Source: Epinephelus fuscoguttatus (Eukaryota > Chordata > Actinopteri > Perciformes > Serranidae). Taken from it: a stretch of DNA of 64,000 bases. The notes beneath the pieces were generated by a model. The model made no database searches. It saw nothing but the letters and a program-made list of their open reading frames with translations, and was not told where the DNA came from. Position 1 is the first letter of the stretch. The number at the start of each line of letters is the position of its first letter. Shown here piece after piece: positions 1 to 11,400 of this stretch. The position numbers were made by a program, and so were the translations under genes. The DNA is taken from contig NC_064753.1 of NCBI RefSeq assembly GCF_011397635.1, positions 26,746,322 to 26,810,321 of the forward strand. The letters run 5' to 3'.

Positions 1-885
1 ACACTCTTTATGCCCATACTTACCTTTTAATTCCTTTTTTTCCCCAATGTGTGGAGGTGAAGTGAATGGAATCTCTTCTTTGCACTTTTTACAAGACGAT
101 GCCAAGAGTGTCCGCAGCGGAGGGCGATCCATTAATTCCACACGCACACATCCGTTGTTTTTATTGTTGTTGCACAAGATGAGTTGTTTTTTTATCCTTA
201 GACTTAATGGGTTGTGTTTGGCGTCTTGTGCTTTGTCCCAGTCTCTGGACAACAGTTTTGAGTAAATGGAGACAGACAGACAGACAAGCTACATTAATCC
301 GATAGCTTTCCATTGGTGGTAATGTGATGGTTGATGTTTTGTGACGTTGGCAGTGGGGATTCTTTTACTCCCCGTGTGAACTATTTCCTGTCGTTTTATC
401 CCGTATTGAACTACAAAGGTGAAATTACGACGATTTCGGTGTCGATGTCCAGTTAAATCAGGAGAAACGAGAACGGTTAAAAGTTTTAAAGGAGTCTGTG
501 TATTTTCAGATTTGACATTGTACTTTTATGGCACAAGGTGACACTGCTTTTTATGTGATGTGCAACTATCGAAAAACGAAACAAAATTTTTTTTTTTTTT
601 TTTTTTTTAAACATGCCTAAATCTGCAAAATATATGCAATGATGTAAATGTAACATTCAATCCTCAAGTATAATCCAGGTTGTATGAACTTTGTATAGTG
701 AGTTTTAATATTGTATGGCCGTACCAATATGTATTGATCTTTATCAGAAGCCTTAGAGTTGTCGACCGAAAGTGCTCCCTTAGAATACCCTACACCTACC
801 TGACTTTAACAAAGCATTAATATCTCTATTTTGTTGCATTTTTATTTGTACCGTTTTTGAATAAAATAGATTTGTACTGTATATT
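1..885 (+). other. Probable 3' UTR end of a plus-strand gene lying to the left
   Basis: No convincing coding frame is present; the short open frames here lack any recognisable domain. The stretch is U-rich on the plus strand and ends with a good polyadenylation signal (AATAAA at 860-865) followed by a GT-rich stretch (tttgtactgtatatttgtac), as expected downstream of a cleavage site. A T-run lies at 588-608. By the gene order I recall for human 16q22, a gene converging on znf821 would be ATXN1L, but nothing in these bases identifies it. I infer a 3' UTR; the identity is open. Confidence 0.45.
860..865 (+). terminator. Polyadenylation signal AATAAA
   Basis: This is a canonical hexamer with a T/GT-rich element within 30 bases downstream. 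It is the best candidate for the 3' end of the left-hand plus-strand transcript. Confidence 0.45.
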
Positions 886-1137
886 TGTACCTCTCTGTGA
901 ACTACTTAGGGCGGTTTTTGTTTTTTTGTTTTGCTGTTTTAATTCTATGTACTTTAAGGACACAAAGATATTGTATTTTTATTGTTACAGCTAACTTGGA
1001 GACATTGCATTTATCATGTTTGTTAAGTAAACACAATATAATATATATATATATATATACAAATATAAATATAAACTATTATCCAACCTGTGTGCTGTGT
1101 GTCTTTGGTCGTATTTATGCACTTACTTCACTGTGTT

Positions 1138-2445
1138 AGTGGCGGAAAAAGTATTGAGATCTTTTACTAAAGTGAATGTAGCAGAGTAAAAGTACATCTT
1201 TTTAAGTTAAGAGTCCTGCATACATTCTTTTACTTGAGTAGAAACTACAAAGTATAAGCAATGCAACACTGATGCGTTACTATAAAAGACTCACATTAAT
1301 GCTCTAGCTGGTTATGAGCAGAGCTACCTAAGCTACTTTATATACTTTTGGGTAGTTTGTTATTTAATGCTGCATCTTAATAAATTACAGTTGGTATAGG
1401 CCATGGTATAAATTGCTAGAAGGCAATAATAACCATAATGATTTAGGACTTATAAGCAACTGAAGTAATGACATTTAACCACTACTAAAATGTAAATACT
1501 TCTGAGAATAAAGAGACCGTCTGTATGAATTTATGTGGTTTTAATTTCAATTGTTTCGTTTTTCCAGGTCATTTGAAGTCGTGGATTTTTTAGGTTTTGC
1601 TATTTTAGACAGTGAAACTAAAATACAATCTTAAAATTTAAGTCAAGTTAAAAAATAAGGATCTTAAATTGAGATAAAACAGAATTTGAGCCACATTATG
1701 GAGCCCCAAAAGTCCTGGAAGCTGATACTTTTGTACATACAGGATCACCCGTGGGAACAGGATGTTTTTGTGGCTTTTTGCCTTTATTTGATAGGACAGC
1801 TATGAAGTGAAGGGGGGAGAGAGAGCAAAGGAGGATGAAATGTAAGGGCCATGGGATGGAAATGAGCCCACGGTTACTGCAGCAAGGACACAGCATTGCA
1901 CTTGTGCACATGGGGTGCCTGCTCTACCAGGTGAGCTAGTGGGTGCCCCACATTTTCTTTTCTTGTGCACACAAGTTATCTTCTGGAAATAGTTATTAAC
2001 TTGTGCATGCAAGGTCCCACAAGATAATGTATCTTATCTTGTGTGCCCGAGATATAAATATATTGCTTTTCAGGACTTTGGGGCTCTGTATAACTTGAAT
2101 ATACTGAAAAAATATTGGAGACTAACCTGCAAACCTTGGGTTTTTAAAATTATACCACTTTAAATGACCTCTTCAAAATGTCAAACAGCGAAATTCAAGT
2201 CACATAAATTCAGATTTATGGTTTTCAAAATGAAATATTTAGATGCTCTATATTAAGTGGTATTTAAATGTGAACAATACCTTAAGTATTTGGTAGTGAC
2301 TTCATTTCATAATTAGGTAATCAGTCGCTTATATGTTTAAAATTTGTATGACTATTATTTGGTTCTGTGAAAACAATATGTCTGTATTGATTTTCCAAGT
2401 ATAAAGAATAACAAAATTGAAATACTCCAGTACAAGTACAGAGGA
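1138..2445. repeat. Fish interspersed repeat (kin of the 'aagtattcagatcctttacttaagtaaaagtac' type), interrupted by a SINE
   Basis: The left end (gcggaaaaagtattgagatc, then repeated ttactnnagta blocks) matches a sequence I recognise as very common in percomorph genomes. The matching right end is near 2425-2440 (aatactccagtacaagtac). Between them the sequence is AT-rich and non-coding. A minus-strand SINE sits inside at 1770-1950. Family membership is from memory and the exact ends are uncertain. Confidence 0.4.
1770..1950 (-). mobile_element. tRNA-derived SINE with CT-rich tail
   Basis: Read on the minus strand it begins with a tRNA-like head (ggcacccactagctcacctg, a box-A-like 'tagctcacctggtagagca' and 'caccccatgtgcac'). 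It then runs through 'ctgcagtaaccgtgg' into a CTCTCTCTCCCCCCTTCACT tract and ends with 'gtcctatcaaataaaggcaaaaagcc'. The same architecture recurs at 13478-13691 and in part at 40398-40510. The copy is old and has no clean target-site duplication that I can see. Confidence 0.65.
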
Positions 2446-2524
2446 TAACACACCGCACTGCCTCTGCAAGACCTCCATCAAACACAAATGCTGTATTATA
2501 CTTTTAATTAATTAATATTTTACG

Positions 2525-3040
2525 TTAAAGGTCCCATATTATGCTCATTTTCAGATTCATACTTGTGTTCTGGGTTTCTACTAGAACATATTTCAAGCTT
2601 TAATGTTAGAAAAACACATTAGTTTTTTCATACTGTCTGCCTGAATATACCTGTATTTACCCTCTGTCTGAGACACTCTGTTTTAGTCTCTAAGCTCCTC
2701 CACTTTCCACTTTTTGTCTTTATAGGCTGTTTAACTGGAATTGCATTTAGGCAACAGCTTGGGTCCATGTTTACTTTACGTCAGCTGATGTTATTTGCAT
2801 ACACTGCAAAACATTTCAACAGGAAATACTTATATTTCAGGTTTGAAACAGTCCATATTTTATAGTTGTGTTAAGACTTCACGGTAGTCATGACAAATTG
2901 TTTAAAGACAGACTTTGAATGTAGACTGAGAGCATTTCTCTGTGGACTGATTGTTTTGATACTTATTTATATAGCACCTATACCTGCTTTATATTAAAAA
3001 AGACAACAAAATCTTAATTTTTACAATATGGAACCTATAA
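2525..3040. mobile_element. Non-autonomous TTAA-flanked element, family B
   Basis: The left end is TTAAAGGTCCCATATTATG. The right end, ca(a)tatggaacctataa, is its imperfect inverted complement (TTATAGGTTCCATATTG). The 516-bp interior has no open frame of note. Short size, terminal inverted repeats and a TTAA-like target fit a MITE mobilised by a piggyBac-type transposase; the transposase class is inferred only from the TTAA target. Confidence 0.6.
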
Positions 3041-3097
3041 GAATCTACCCATAGTGAGACATCTCACTGTTACAGAAATGTGTGTTACACTGAATCC

Positions 3098-3600
3098 ATC
3101 CATTCATCCATTTATATGAAGCCAGGTCACAGGGGCAGCAGGCCAAGCAAAGCATCCCAGACATCCCTCTCCCCAGCAACACTTTCCAGCTCCTCCTGGG
3201 GGACCCCAAGGCTCTACTCCGAGCTCCCTTTGGATGTCCAAGCTCCTTACCCTATCTCTAAGGCTGAGCCAAGCCACCCAATTGAGGAAACTCATTCTGG
3301 CCGCTTGTATGCGCCATCTATTTTTTTCGGTCACTACCCAGAGCTCATGACCATAGGTGTAGGCTGGGACGTTGATGGACCAGCCAACACCTATGGTCAT
3401 GGGTGTAGGCTGGGACGTTGATGGACCAGTAGATCCAAAGCTTTGCCTTCCTGCTCCGCTCCCTCTTCACCATGACGATCCAGCGTAGCCCCCGCATCAC
3501 TGCAGAAGCTGCACCAAACTGCCAATCCATCTCACATTCGATTCTACCCTCACTTGTGAACAAGACCCTGAGATACTTGAACTCACACTGTATCCAATAA
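3098..3600 (-). pseudogene. LINE reverse-transcriptase C-terminal relic (L2-like fish family)
   Basis: On the minus strand, two overlapping frames carry pieces typical of the last part of a fish non-LTR retrotransposon polyprotein: EFKYLRVLFTSEGRI, GAASAVMRGL, SRKAKLWIY, SINVPAYTYGHELWVVTEK, RIQAARMSFL, LSLRDRVRS and ELGVEPWG. It ends at the low-coordinate side in an ATGGATGAATGGATG-type tail, the usual 3' end of this family. Frameshifts and an internal partial duplication (about 3350-3430) show it is dead. Related sequence, from further along the same protein, lies at 62796-63240. Confidence 0.75.
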
Positions 3601-3679
3601 AAACAAATGTGTTCTTGTGTGTGTAAAACAAAGGAGGAAGGAAGTGACACTGGACACAACCATTATAGTAAAGTCAATG

Positions 3680-3685
3680 TTTATT
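3680..3685 (-). terminator. Polyadenylation signal AATAAA, minus strand
   Basis: The plus-strand tttatt reads AATAAA on the minus strand in the context GTGGAAATAAACATTGAC. TTGTGTCCAGTGTC lies about 30 bases further on. It is the likely distal 3' end of znf821. Confidence 0.45.
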
Positions 3686-5817
3686 TCCACATTCTTTACC
3701 AGGTTTCATTGTAGTCTGTACATCTGTTAATCCAGTAACAGAGGATGGCATCCCCAAAGTGCCATCCAGTCAGAATGCATTGATATCGCAGCAAGCATGA
3801 ATGTTCTCATTAGCAGTTTAGCTCATTCATTTGGCCTTGTTCAGAAAGATTTGTTTTGTAAACATGGACATTGAGAGGAAATCCTGATAGAATTAATACA
3901 GAAAGGCCAGCGTTTCTTTAACAACATGTTTCTTTTGATTAAACTGTAGAAAACAGGCAGGCATAAACTAACAGTAGAACACAAGCTCATATTGAACCAT
4001 TCTAGGACAAGTGCAGTTTCACGACATGCAGTGCTTACCTAATCCATACTGAGAGTGCTGCTTGTGAAAGACCGGCAACACTCCAGAGTTCAGAGTACTT
4101 CCTTTGCAATAGTATGTCAGATCACAGACGCCGCAGTTTTCTGTCGCATTGGTCCACTGCAGGACAAAGGGGATCACAGCAATTTCAAAGAGCAACCTCT
4201 GAGAATACTCAGTATTCATAGTCTGAGAGAAGAGAGAAATAAATGACACCTGAAGCCTCTGTCGAGAACACCGATCTGCCCTTGGTACAGTATGTCATGG
4301 ATAGGATGGCAGTGAGACCCTGTTGCTTTCATGTGCTGAACTAGGAAGAGAAAACACACCTCCGAAGACAAAGTGTCTCTAGAAAAGTCACACAACTGCC
4401 CAAAACTGTTGCGATCACATCACGTGATAGATCTATAAATGATTCTTATGGACCAGGGTGTTGTCTCCAGGCTCTGAGCCCTCTCACTGAGTTAAATTGC
4501 CTGAGAAGCTAAACTCTTTACATTGAAGTCCGTTTAAATTAAAATCGCATTCTGCATAGTTTCAGTGGAAAGTGAATTAATTTCCCTTGGAATAAATAAC
4601 ACATCTGTTGCATAGAGGTTTGATGCACTCCTAGAAAAGCCTTTGAGGATGAAACACAAAAATAATAATCCCTTTTTTTTCCTTTGTTAAATTTGCTGCA
4701 ACAAACAGCCAGGTAGATCGACTCTCGTCTAGGAGTGACTCAAACAGAACCAGTACTTGTCCTCATCTCTGATATTCCGCGAAGAATATTCCAGAGACTA
4801 TTTATTGACACTGTAAATGTTTGCATCTGGAGAAGTGAAGTCGGAGGTAACCTTGCAGGCAGGAAATTAAACAAGGGATATCCAGACATGGCCTCTAATT
4901 TGAACATTAAAACAACTTTATACCACTGATGGTAACAAAATAACCCAAAAACATTTTCACAAGAAAAATATATTCACATCATATTGCATAAATATGTGCT
5001 GGAATGAGGTTAATGAATATAGATTGATAAAAATCTCTCTCCCAGTATGGGCTGTATGTGTCATGAGATTAGACCCAGTGCTCAGTAACGGATGGGGATT
5101 AAAAAACAATAACAACATGAGTTTAAAATGAGTTCCTCTGTCGTATGAATCAATAAATACCGTTCATCATTTCTGCTGACAGAAGATAAAAATCAACCCC
5201 AATTTAAGTGGTACAGGTCACATATACTGAAGGTACTGCAGCTTTACAAAGCATGTGAATGCTACACAAATTGCATGCAGAGGATGCATCATCTGTGTAC
5301 AATCCTCTAAATAATAACAATAATAATAATAATGATAATAACCCACTGTCATGTTGTAATTTACTCATCATGAGGAAAACAAATGTGTCTTTGCGGGCAG
5401 AATTCAAGTAACGTATCATATCAGGAACTGTTTCATTGTGACCACTTAGTGGAACATTTTAGCACAATATTCCTTAACGTGAAGAGCCCAAAATATATAA
5501 GAGGTAACTAATGTATTGTACAGTACAAGAACAGCAGCACAGACTGAAATCTTTCCAAGCCAAAGAAAAGCTCTGTAACAGAAAGTAAAAAAAAAAAAAA
5601 GAAATGACATTGGCAAAATATTCGGAGTGTAACGATGTAGGGAAAAGAAAACAAACATTGGCAAAGAGAATGTTAAGGAGGCGAATGCATCAAGTTGTAC
5701 AATTCAAGAGGTGAGGGGGAATGTTGATCAACACTGGGCGTGTTCAATAGGACAAATCATTCATGGAGTTCATCTGTTAAAGGTCCAGTGTGTGGGATTC
5801 AGGGGCATCTATTGGCA

Positions 5818-6167
5818 TTCATTCCTGTTCTGTTACTGCTTATCCTGTTGGGGGTTGTGGGGTGCTGGAGCCTATCCTAGCTGACATTGAGCAACAGGCA
5901 GGGTACACCATGGACAAGTCACCAGACTATCACAGGGCTCACACATAGAGACAGTCAACCATTCACACCTACGGGCAATTTAGAGTCATCAATTATCCTG
6001 CATGTCTTTGGACTGTGGGAGGAAGCCGGAGTACCTGGAGAAAACCCACGCTGACATGGGGAGAACATGCAAACTCCACACAGAAGGGCTCCCCCACACT
6101 GAGTTTGAACCAGGAACCCTCTTGCTGTGAGGCATCAATGCTAATCACCGCACCAATGTGCCACAAA
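5818..6167 (-). mobile_element. tRNA-derived SINE, nested copy 1
   Basis: The minus-strand head contains a tRNA-like region (gtgattagcattgatgcctcacagcaagaggg, then ggttcaaac at the box B position). The body matches the 'gcatgttctccccatgtcag ... ctgtgggaggaagc' family, and the tail is ATGAATG-like. The 12-bp target-site duplication catctattggca is exact at 5806-5817 and 6168-6179. This proves insertion into the surrounding TTAA element. Confidence 0.85.
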
Positions 6168-6224
6168 CATCTATTGGCAGAAATGATATATAATACTCAT
6201 AACCATGTTTTCATTAATTGAAAA

Positions 6225-6590
6225 TCATTCATTTTTCGTAACCGCTTATCCTGTTGAGGGTCGCAGGGGGTTGGAGCCCATCCCAGCTGACATTGGGCAA
6301 GAGGCGGGGTACACCCTGGACAGGTTTCCAGACTATCACAGGGCTGACACATAGAGACAGACAACCATTCACACTCGCATTCACATCAACTTATTTTTTT
6401 GAGAGTCACCAATTAACCAGCATGTCTCTGGACTGTGGGAGGAAGCTGGAGTACTCAAAGAAAACTCACGCTGACACAGGGAGAGCATGCAAGTTCCGCA
6501 CAGAAGGGCTCCCCCACCCTGGGTTCGAACTAGGAACCCTCTTGCTGTGAGGCGACAATGCTAACCACTACCGCCACCATCTCTACCTGA
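6225..6590 (-). mobile_element. tRNA-derived SINE, nested copy 2
   Basis: This belongs to the same family and orientation as the copy at 5818. Read on the minus strand, it runs from the tRNA-like head (ggtagtggttagcattgtcg, box B GGTTCGAACCC-like near 6523) to a tail with ATGATT near 6225. Flanking tgaaaat appears on both sides and may be a 7-bp target duplication. It sits inside the same TTAA element as copy 1. Confidence 0.8.
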
Positions 6591-7529
6591 CCTGAAAATA
6601 AGAATCGTGTGTTTTCGTCACTTCAGAATGACTTGTTTATATCTACATATGGAGCACGTCCTCTTCCAAGGTCCTGTTGTACTACAGTAGCCCAGAACAG
6701 ACAATTTGGCCATTCACATCTTTGCGTCAACCGCTGTAGTTCTCCTACACGCTTCCAAACCCTACACACTGGACCTTTAAGAAATATTCTCATCAAACCT
6801 GGGAAAGACATGTGATTGCTCCTGTGAATCTTTGTGCCCTATTGAAGGGCCTCAGCCATTAATGCAAACACAAACTGTGGAAAACAACCCGCATCCTCTG
6901 TTGAAGTGTACAGTACATGTAGAGCTTTGGAAGCTTGGAGTTGGAACGCAGTAAGCCACGAGACAGAGGGCGCGACCATGGCGCCAGCTGAGGTAGTAGA
7001 GTTTGACTGAATATGATCTTCCCAGGGACCCATGGTGGCAGCTTGAAGAGAGAGGTGTAGCTACCGGTAAACCCGAGTCACTGGGCTGGCGGAGTGGACC
7101 AGAAGGGAGGGGGGGCTGTGGCTACAAAGTCCCCACTCCTGTCACTGAAGGTCCATGTGCAAAAAGATACTTTTTTTCCGAAAAGGAAGTATAACTGCTC
7201 CTACTAGAATGAACCGTTAAATCTGCTAGCCCACTGACAAACAGATAAAATCTCTTTACAACATGCTTTTATGTCATCATCCATACAATATGAAACATTC
7301 TCAACCCTGTTCCCAAGGTTTTCTAGACTGTAATAAATTAGAAATTGGAGTAGTTTTTGCTGTATTTAACAAAGCAGTTTGTCTGTCAAGCTGTTCAACA
7401 CAGAAGGAGCTGGAAGCAAACCAGCTAGGAATGGTTCTCTGTGACCATGGCAGTCTGATGGCGGAGTGCAGAGGTTAATGGTGCTGCTAGATGCCAGTTA
7501 TCCCCCCCTCCCCCAGTGGCCTGGTCCCA

Positions 7530-8481
7530 TTAGGGCAGCTTCATGAACAGACCGTTGTCAATGGAAGGGACAGGCATAGGGCAGGGGAACTGAAAGAGAC
7601 TCATGTCTGCTGTGAGGGCAGCCATGGCAGCAGGATCATGCTCTATCTGTGTCCTCAGAGCAGGGTCGATCTTCTCCAACCGCCGCTTGATCCTCTTCGC
7701 CTCCCTCTCGCGGATCAGCCTGGCTTGCCTCTTCTCTGGCGTCTCGTTTGCCCTCTTCATACGCATGGCCTCCCTGTCTCTCTGCAGCCTGCGCGCCCGC
7801 TGCTCCTCTGATTCTTGCATCCTCTGCATGCGCTTGGCCTCGCGGTCCCGTAGCCTCCTCAGCTCCCTCTCCTCGTCCGTCTCACACGCCCGCTTGTTCT
7901 TCTTTGCCGTGCGCTCGCGCTCTAGACGCTGCATGCGGGCCTCCAAGGGTTCGTTCTTCCTACGCAGAGCCCATTTTCGCATCGGCGACTGGGCCTCCAC
8001 TAGCTGCTGATAGGCCACGCAGCTGTTGCACACCAGCAGCACTCCGGCAGGATACACCGGCATAGGGCCCAGGATGTCAGGGATGGGAGGAAAGCCTGAG
8101 GAAGAGGAGTTAAGAGCATCAGGGATAGATGCCAGTGAAGGCCCTTCAGAGAGGAGACTGTCAGGCAGTGAAGGAAAGGAGGGCCCTTGGTCAGAGCCTG
8201 CGCATGGTCCTGGGCCGTGGCATGGTCTGGGGCCTTGACACTGGCTGGAGATATGGCCTGGTCCCTGGCAGGTACGACTGGCTTGACAAAGGCTGGGGTT
8301 GGGGTCAGGTGGTTGACAGGGGCGAGGGCCCTGACATGAACTGGGACTGGGGCCTGGTCCGTGACAGGAGCAAGTGCCATGGTCCGGGCTGGTCATGGGG
8401 CTGCTGGAGAGGGACATGGAACAGTTGTCTCTCCCATCGACATCCATCCTGGTTGTATCGAGGACATCTTTAAGCTTCTCC
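7530..8481 (-). CDS. znf821: znf821 last coding exon: Cys/Pro repeat and STPR domain
   Basis: The acceptor TTTTCTTAG precedes GGAGAAGC at 8481, completing the Arg codon split with exon 5. The exon encodes residues 185-501. The C-terminal half carries four uninterrupted 23-residue units, starting EPLEARMQRLE, ETDEERELRRL, ESEEQRARRLQ and ETPEKRQARLI, rich in Arg/Glu and strongly helical. This is the STPR (score-and-three amino-acid peptide repeat) domain, first known from silkworm FMBP-1, where it binds DNA. The tail ends DNGLFMKLP. The first third holds the lineage-variable repeat described separately. Confidence 0.92.
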
Positions 8482-11400
8482 CTAAGAAAAGACACAGTAT
8501 TAAATAGCAGATCAGAGTAAAACATCCCCTAAGAGCCCTGATACAACATTTTCTGCTTTCTTAATGTGACCTCCTCATCACCAAATCCTTTAGTGTAGGT
8601 GTCTTCCTTCACTGGCCTGAGTAAGAAGGAGCTGCACGCCGTGTCTCATCACTAAACTGCTTCAAAAGCTAAAACATCAACTTGTTGTATGACAGTTAGT
8701 ATTGTTTGAAATATTCAGCTTGTACAAAAATGACAGTGAAGGGTACAACACAGACATTTTGGGTGGCAGTTAACACTTTCAGCTGTATTTTTGATAACCA
8801 CTAACTAACAGCTTGTAACCACAACCTGCCCTGTGTTGTTACATATTTTGGGACAACAGTTAATTCTAGCTTCATCTATCAAGCTGCTATGATTGACATG
8901 CTGAACTATTCAGTCCAGTGGGGGACAAGATGAGTCATTTCATCTTATTGCCTGGGTCCCACCCACTCCACTGAGTTGATGGAGTGTCACGGGTTGTCAA
9001 ATTTGTCTGATATCAAGCAATTTATGTTACTCATTTCCCCAGTTATTTGTTTCAGAGATAACCAAGGATCTGTGTCACATGACATGTGGTTAACCGATAG
9101 CAGCCCAAGAGGAGGTGACTGTTTGTAGATAACACTATGGGAACCAAAAACGTGCCAGATGCTTTAAAAGTTAATTTATTCAGATATAATCAGGTTTTCA
9201 TGCACAGCTAATCTGTAGCTTTTGTACATCTGTGCTCAGTTTCTACGTAATTATAGCGTTTTACTTACAGTAACACCTGATTCTACCAACTACAACAGCT
9301 CCAGATTTTTTTTTCTTTTCGCTGCTTTTACATTACGGCTTCTCACTATGTTCCTCCTTTTACTACGTCTCCTGACCTTGCCAGTGCTGTTTAAATCTGA
9401 AATGTAATGCTAGTTGCTTAGCAACATGCTAGTTTATTTCCATTAAATCTGTCATTGCAGTACTAATTTTATTCATCCCTCATGTTTTGCATTCTGCCTT
9501 ATCTCACACTTGGGAGAACCACAGCACCATTGTGTTCCAGTGTGCTGTGACAAAGACATATTTTCATTTTTTGCACCCTATTTGATGGGTTTGACCGCCT
9601 GGTTGGATGTACAGTCAACCGAAATATTTGTCTTTTGAAAGATTGCGTCCTGCAATTTCTGATTAATTTTTAATTTGTTCACTACACACCTGCCAGACAC
9701 ATTTTTTGATGTTCTATGAGGATATAAACTGCAATATTAAAACCTGTTTCTCCTGCTGAATCAGTGATGTCTGCTGCCTTTGTTGTACGCTGATAAAAGG
9801 ATCTGCTGCAGGTTGCTGAACCCTTAGATCTTGTTTGAAATATTTAAAAATTAATAAAAACAGTGGGGATATGATCAGGAACAAAACAGAAAAACCAATA
9901 TGAGGTAAACACCGTATTTTAGGCTATTTATTATGATTTATTATTTATTTGTCTTTTATCTACGTGAAAACTGTGAAAGCAGCTGACTTCATTATAACTT
10001 AAAAGGTGCAGTGTGAAGGACTTAGGGTGATCGTTGGCAGAAATGTAATGTTATGTTCATTATTAAGTTTTTACTAATGTATAATCACATGAAACTAAGG
10101 ATCTTTTGTGTTTTTGTTACCTTAAAATGAGTCCTTCATACCTACATATGGAGAGGGCCATGTTGCACCCCCAGGTTTCTACAGAATGGACAAGCCAAAC
10201 ACTGGCTCAAGAAAAGGCCTTTCACATTTGTAAGCTACCTCAATGCCACCGTAGGCTCTACAACCTGCTTGGAAAGGGAGGGGTGAGCAAAGGGGTACTC
10301 AGCTGGTTGCAATCTGCATCCTAACCACTAGATGCCACTAAATCCTACACAGTGCCTCTTTAAAGCAGGGTCTTAATTATTGATAATGTTATTAATTTGA
10401 AAAAAGGGCCAAAATAACATATCTGTAACACTGCATCTAAAGCATCTGCATACTTCTGTCTTTAAATAAATAAAAGCAACAGGCATCAAAGACCTGAGAG
10501 GAGAGATACAGTGGAGATGAGCCGAACCTGTTAAAGTTGTTGGTGTCTGTGAAGCGTGCACCACAGACAGCGCAGTTGGAGAGGCGGTCCTCAGAGTGGA
10601 TGAGAAGATGCCGTCCAAGCGAGCCAGGCGAACTCAGGGCTCGCCCACACACTGGGCACACATAGCTCTTGCTATTGCTCATCATAGTCGTGTGCTGTTA
10701 AAGACAGATTAAAAAAAAAAAAAAAAAAAAAAGAAGAACAAGATGAGAGAAAGAAAGTGGACAAAAAGATACATTCGAGAGCACACCACAGACATTAATG
10801 AACTCATTCAGCATATTTAAAACTCCTTAAACTAAGCAATTATTTGAAAGTCAGATACTGAAAAACTATTGTCATTATTAATATCAAATCAAATTCAATG
10901 ACAATAAAAAAATTAGTTTTCTTTTTGAAAAGCAGGTGGCATACACAACATTATTTGTTATTAAGTGCTCTAAATTTAGTGCCATACAAAAGTGTTTTGG
11001 GGGGAAAAAAACGCCTATGAGTTAAAATGAATTGACAGGACATTTCATATTTTACAAATAATTTGGGAAGCATTCAAATGTGCTCCTCAGTGCCAAGAAT
11101 AAGTCTTGCAATTTCATAGCACTGTAACAGTGGCAGCTGTGGTTTATGCCACTGTCCATACATTCCACACCGGTTAACAAGGCAGACACTGTTGTAATTC
11201 CTCAACATTACAGTGACGGAATGCACTCATCTTTCAGCATCTATAAGTGCAAGAACCAAAAACGGCCTGACATTTGCAAAAAAATATGAACAGCGTTGAT
11301 TGTGTGAATTCTGCAAATGCTGAGGTAAGGTATAAATCAGCTACTGAATGTTAACTGAGATCTCACGGCCATTGGTAAACACAGACAATGAGAGTGGAAG

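Larger units (their letters stand above)
5777..6780. mobile_element. TTAA-flanked element, family A (about 280 bp unexpanded), split by two SINEs
   Basis: TTAA at 5777-5780 is followed by AGGTCCAGTGTGTGGGATT. The right end, CCTACACACTGGACCTTTAA (6761-6780), is its inverted complement. The element's own sequence resumes between and after two minus-strand SINEs, so both inserted later. Related copies lie at 9999-10363, 37658-38812 and 46895-47450. There is no transposase, so this is a non-autonomous element. Confidence 0.8.
3663..7529 (-). other. znf821: Presumed 3' UTR of znf821, carrying TTAA and SINE insertions
   Basis: From the znf821 stop down to 3663 I find no exon or conserved coding frame on either strand. 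The best minus-strand polyadenylation signal is at 3680-3685, where the cleavage region is followed by a GT-rich stretch. A weaker AATAAA lies near 4801-4806 and could give a shorter form. A nested SINE/TTAA cluster fills 5777-6780. The UTR extent is an inference from signal quality only. Confidence 0.4.

Noticed and set aside
7603-8473. Long plus-strand open frames opposite znf821 last exon
   Set aside because: They are antisense shadows of a GC-rich, repeat-bearing coding exon; the minus frame has the family domains, the plus frames have none.
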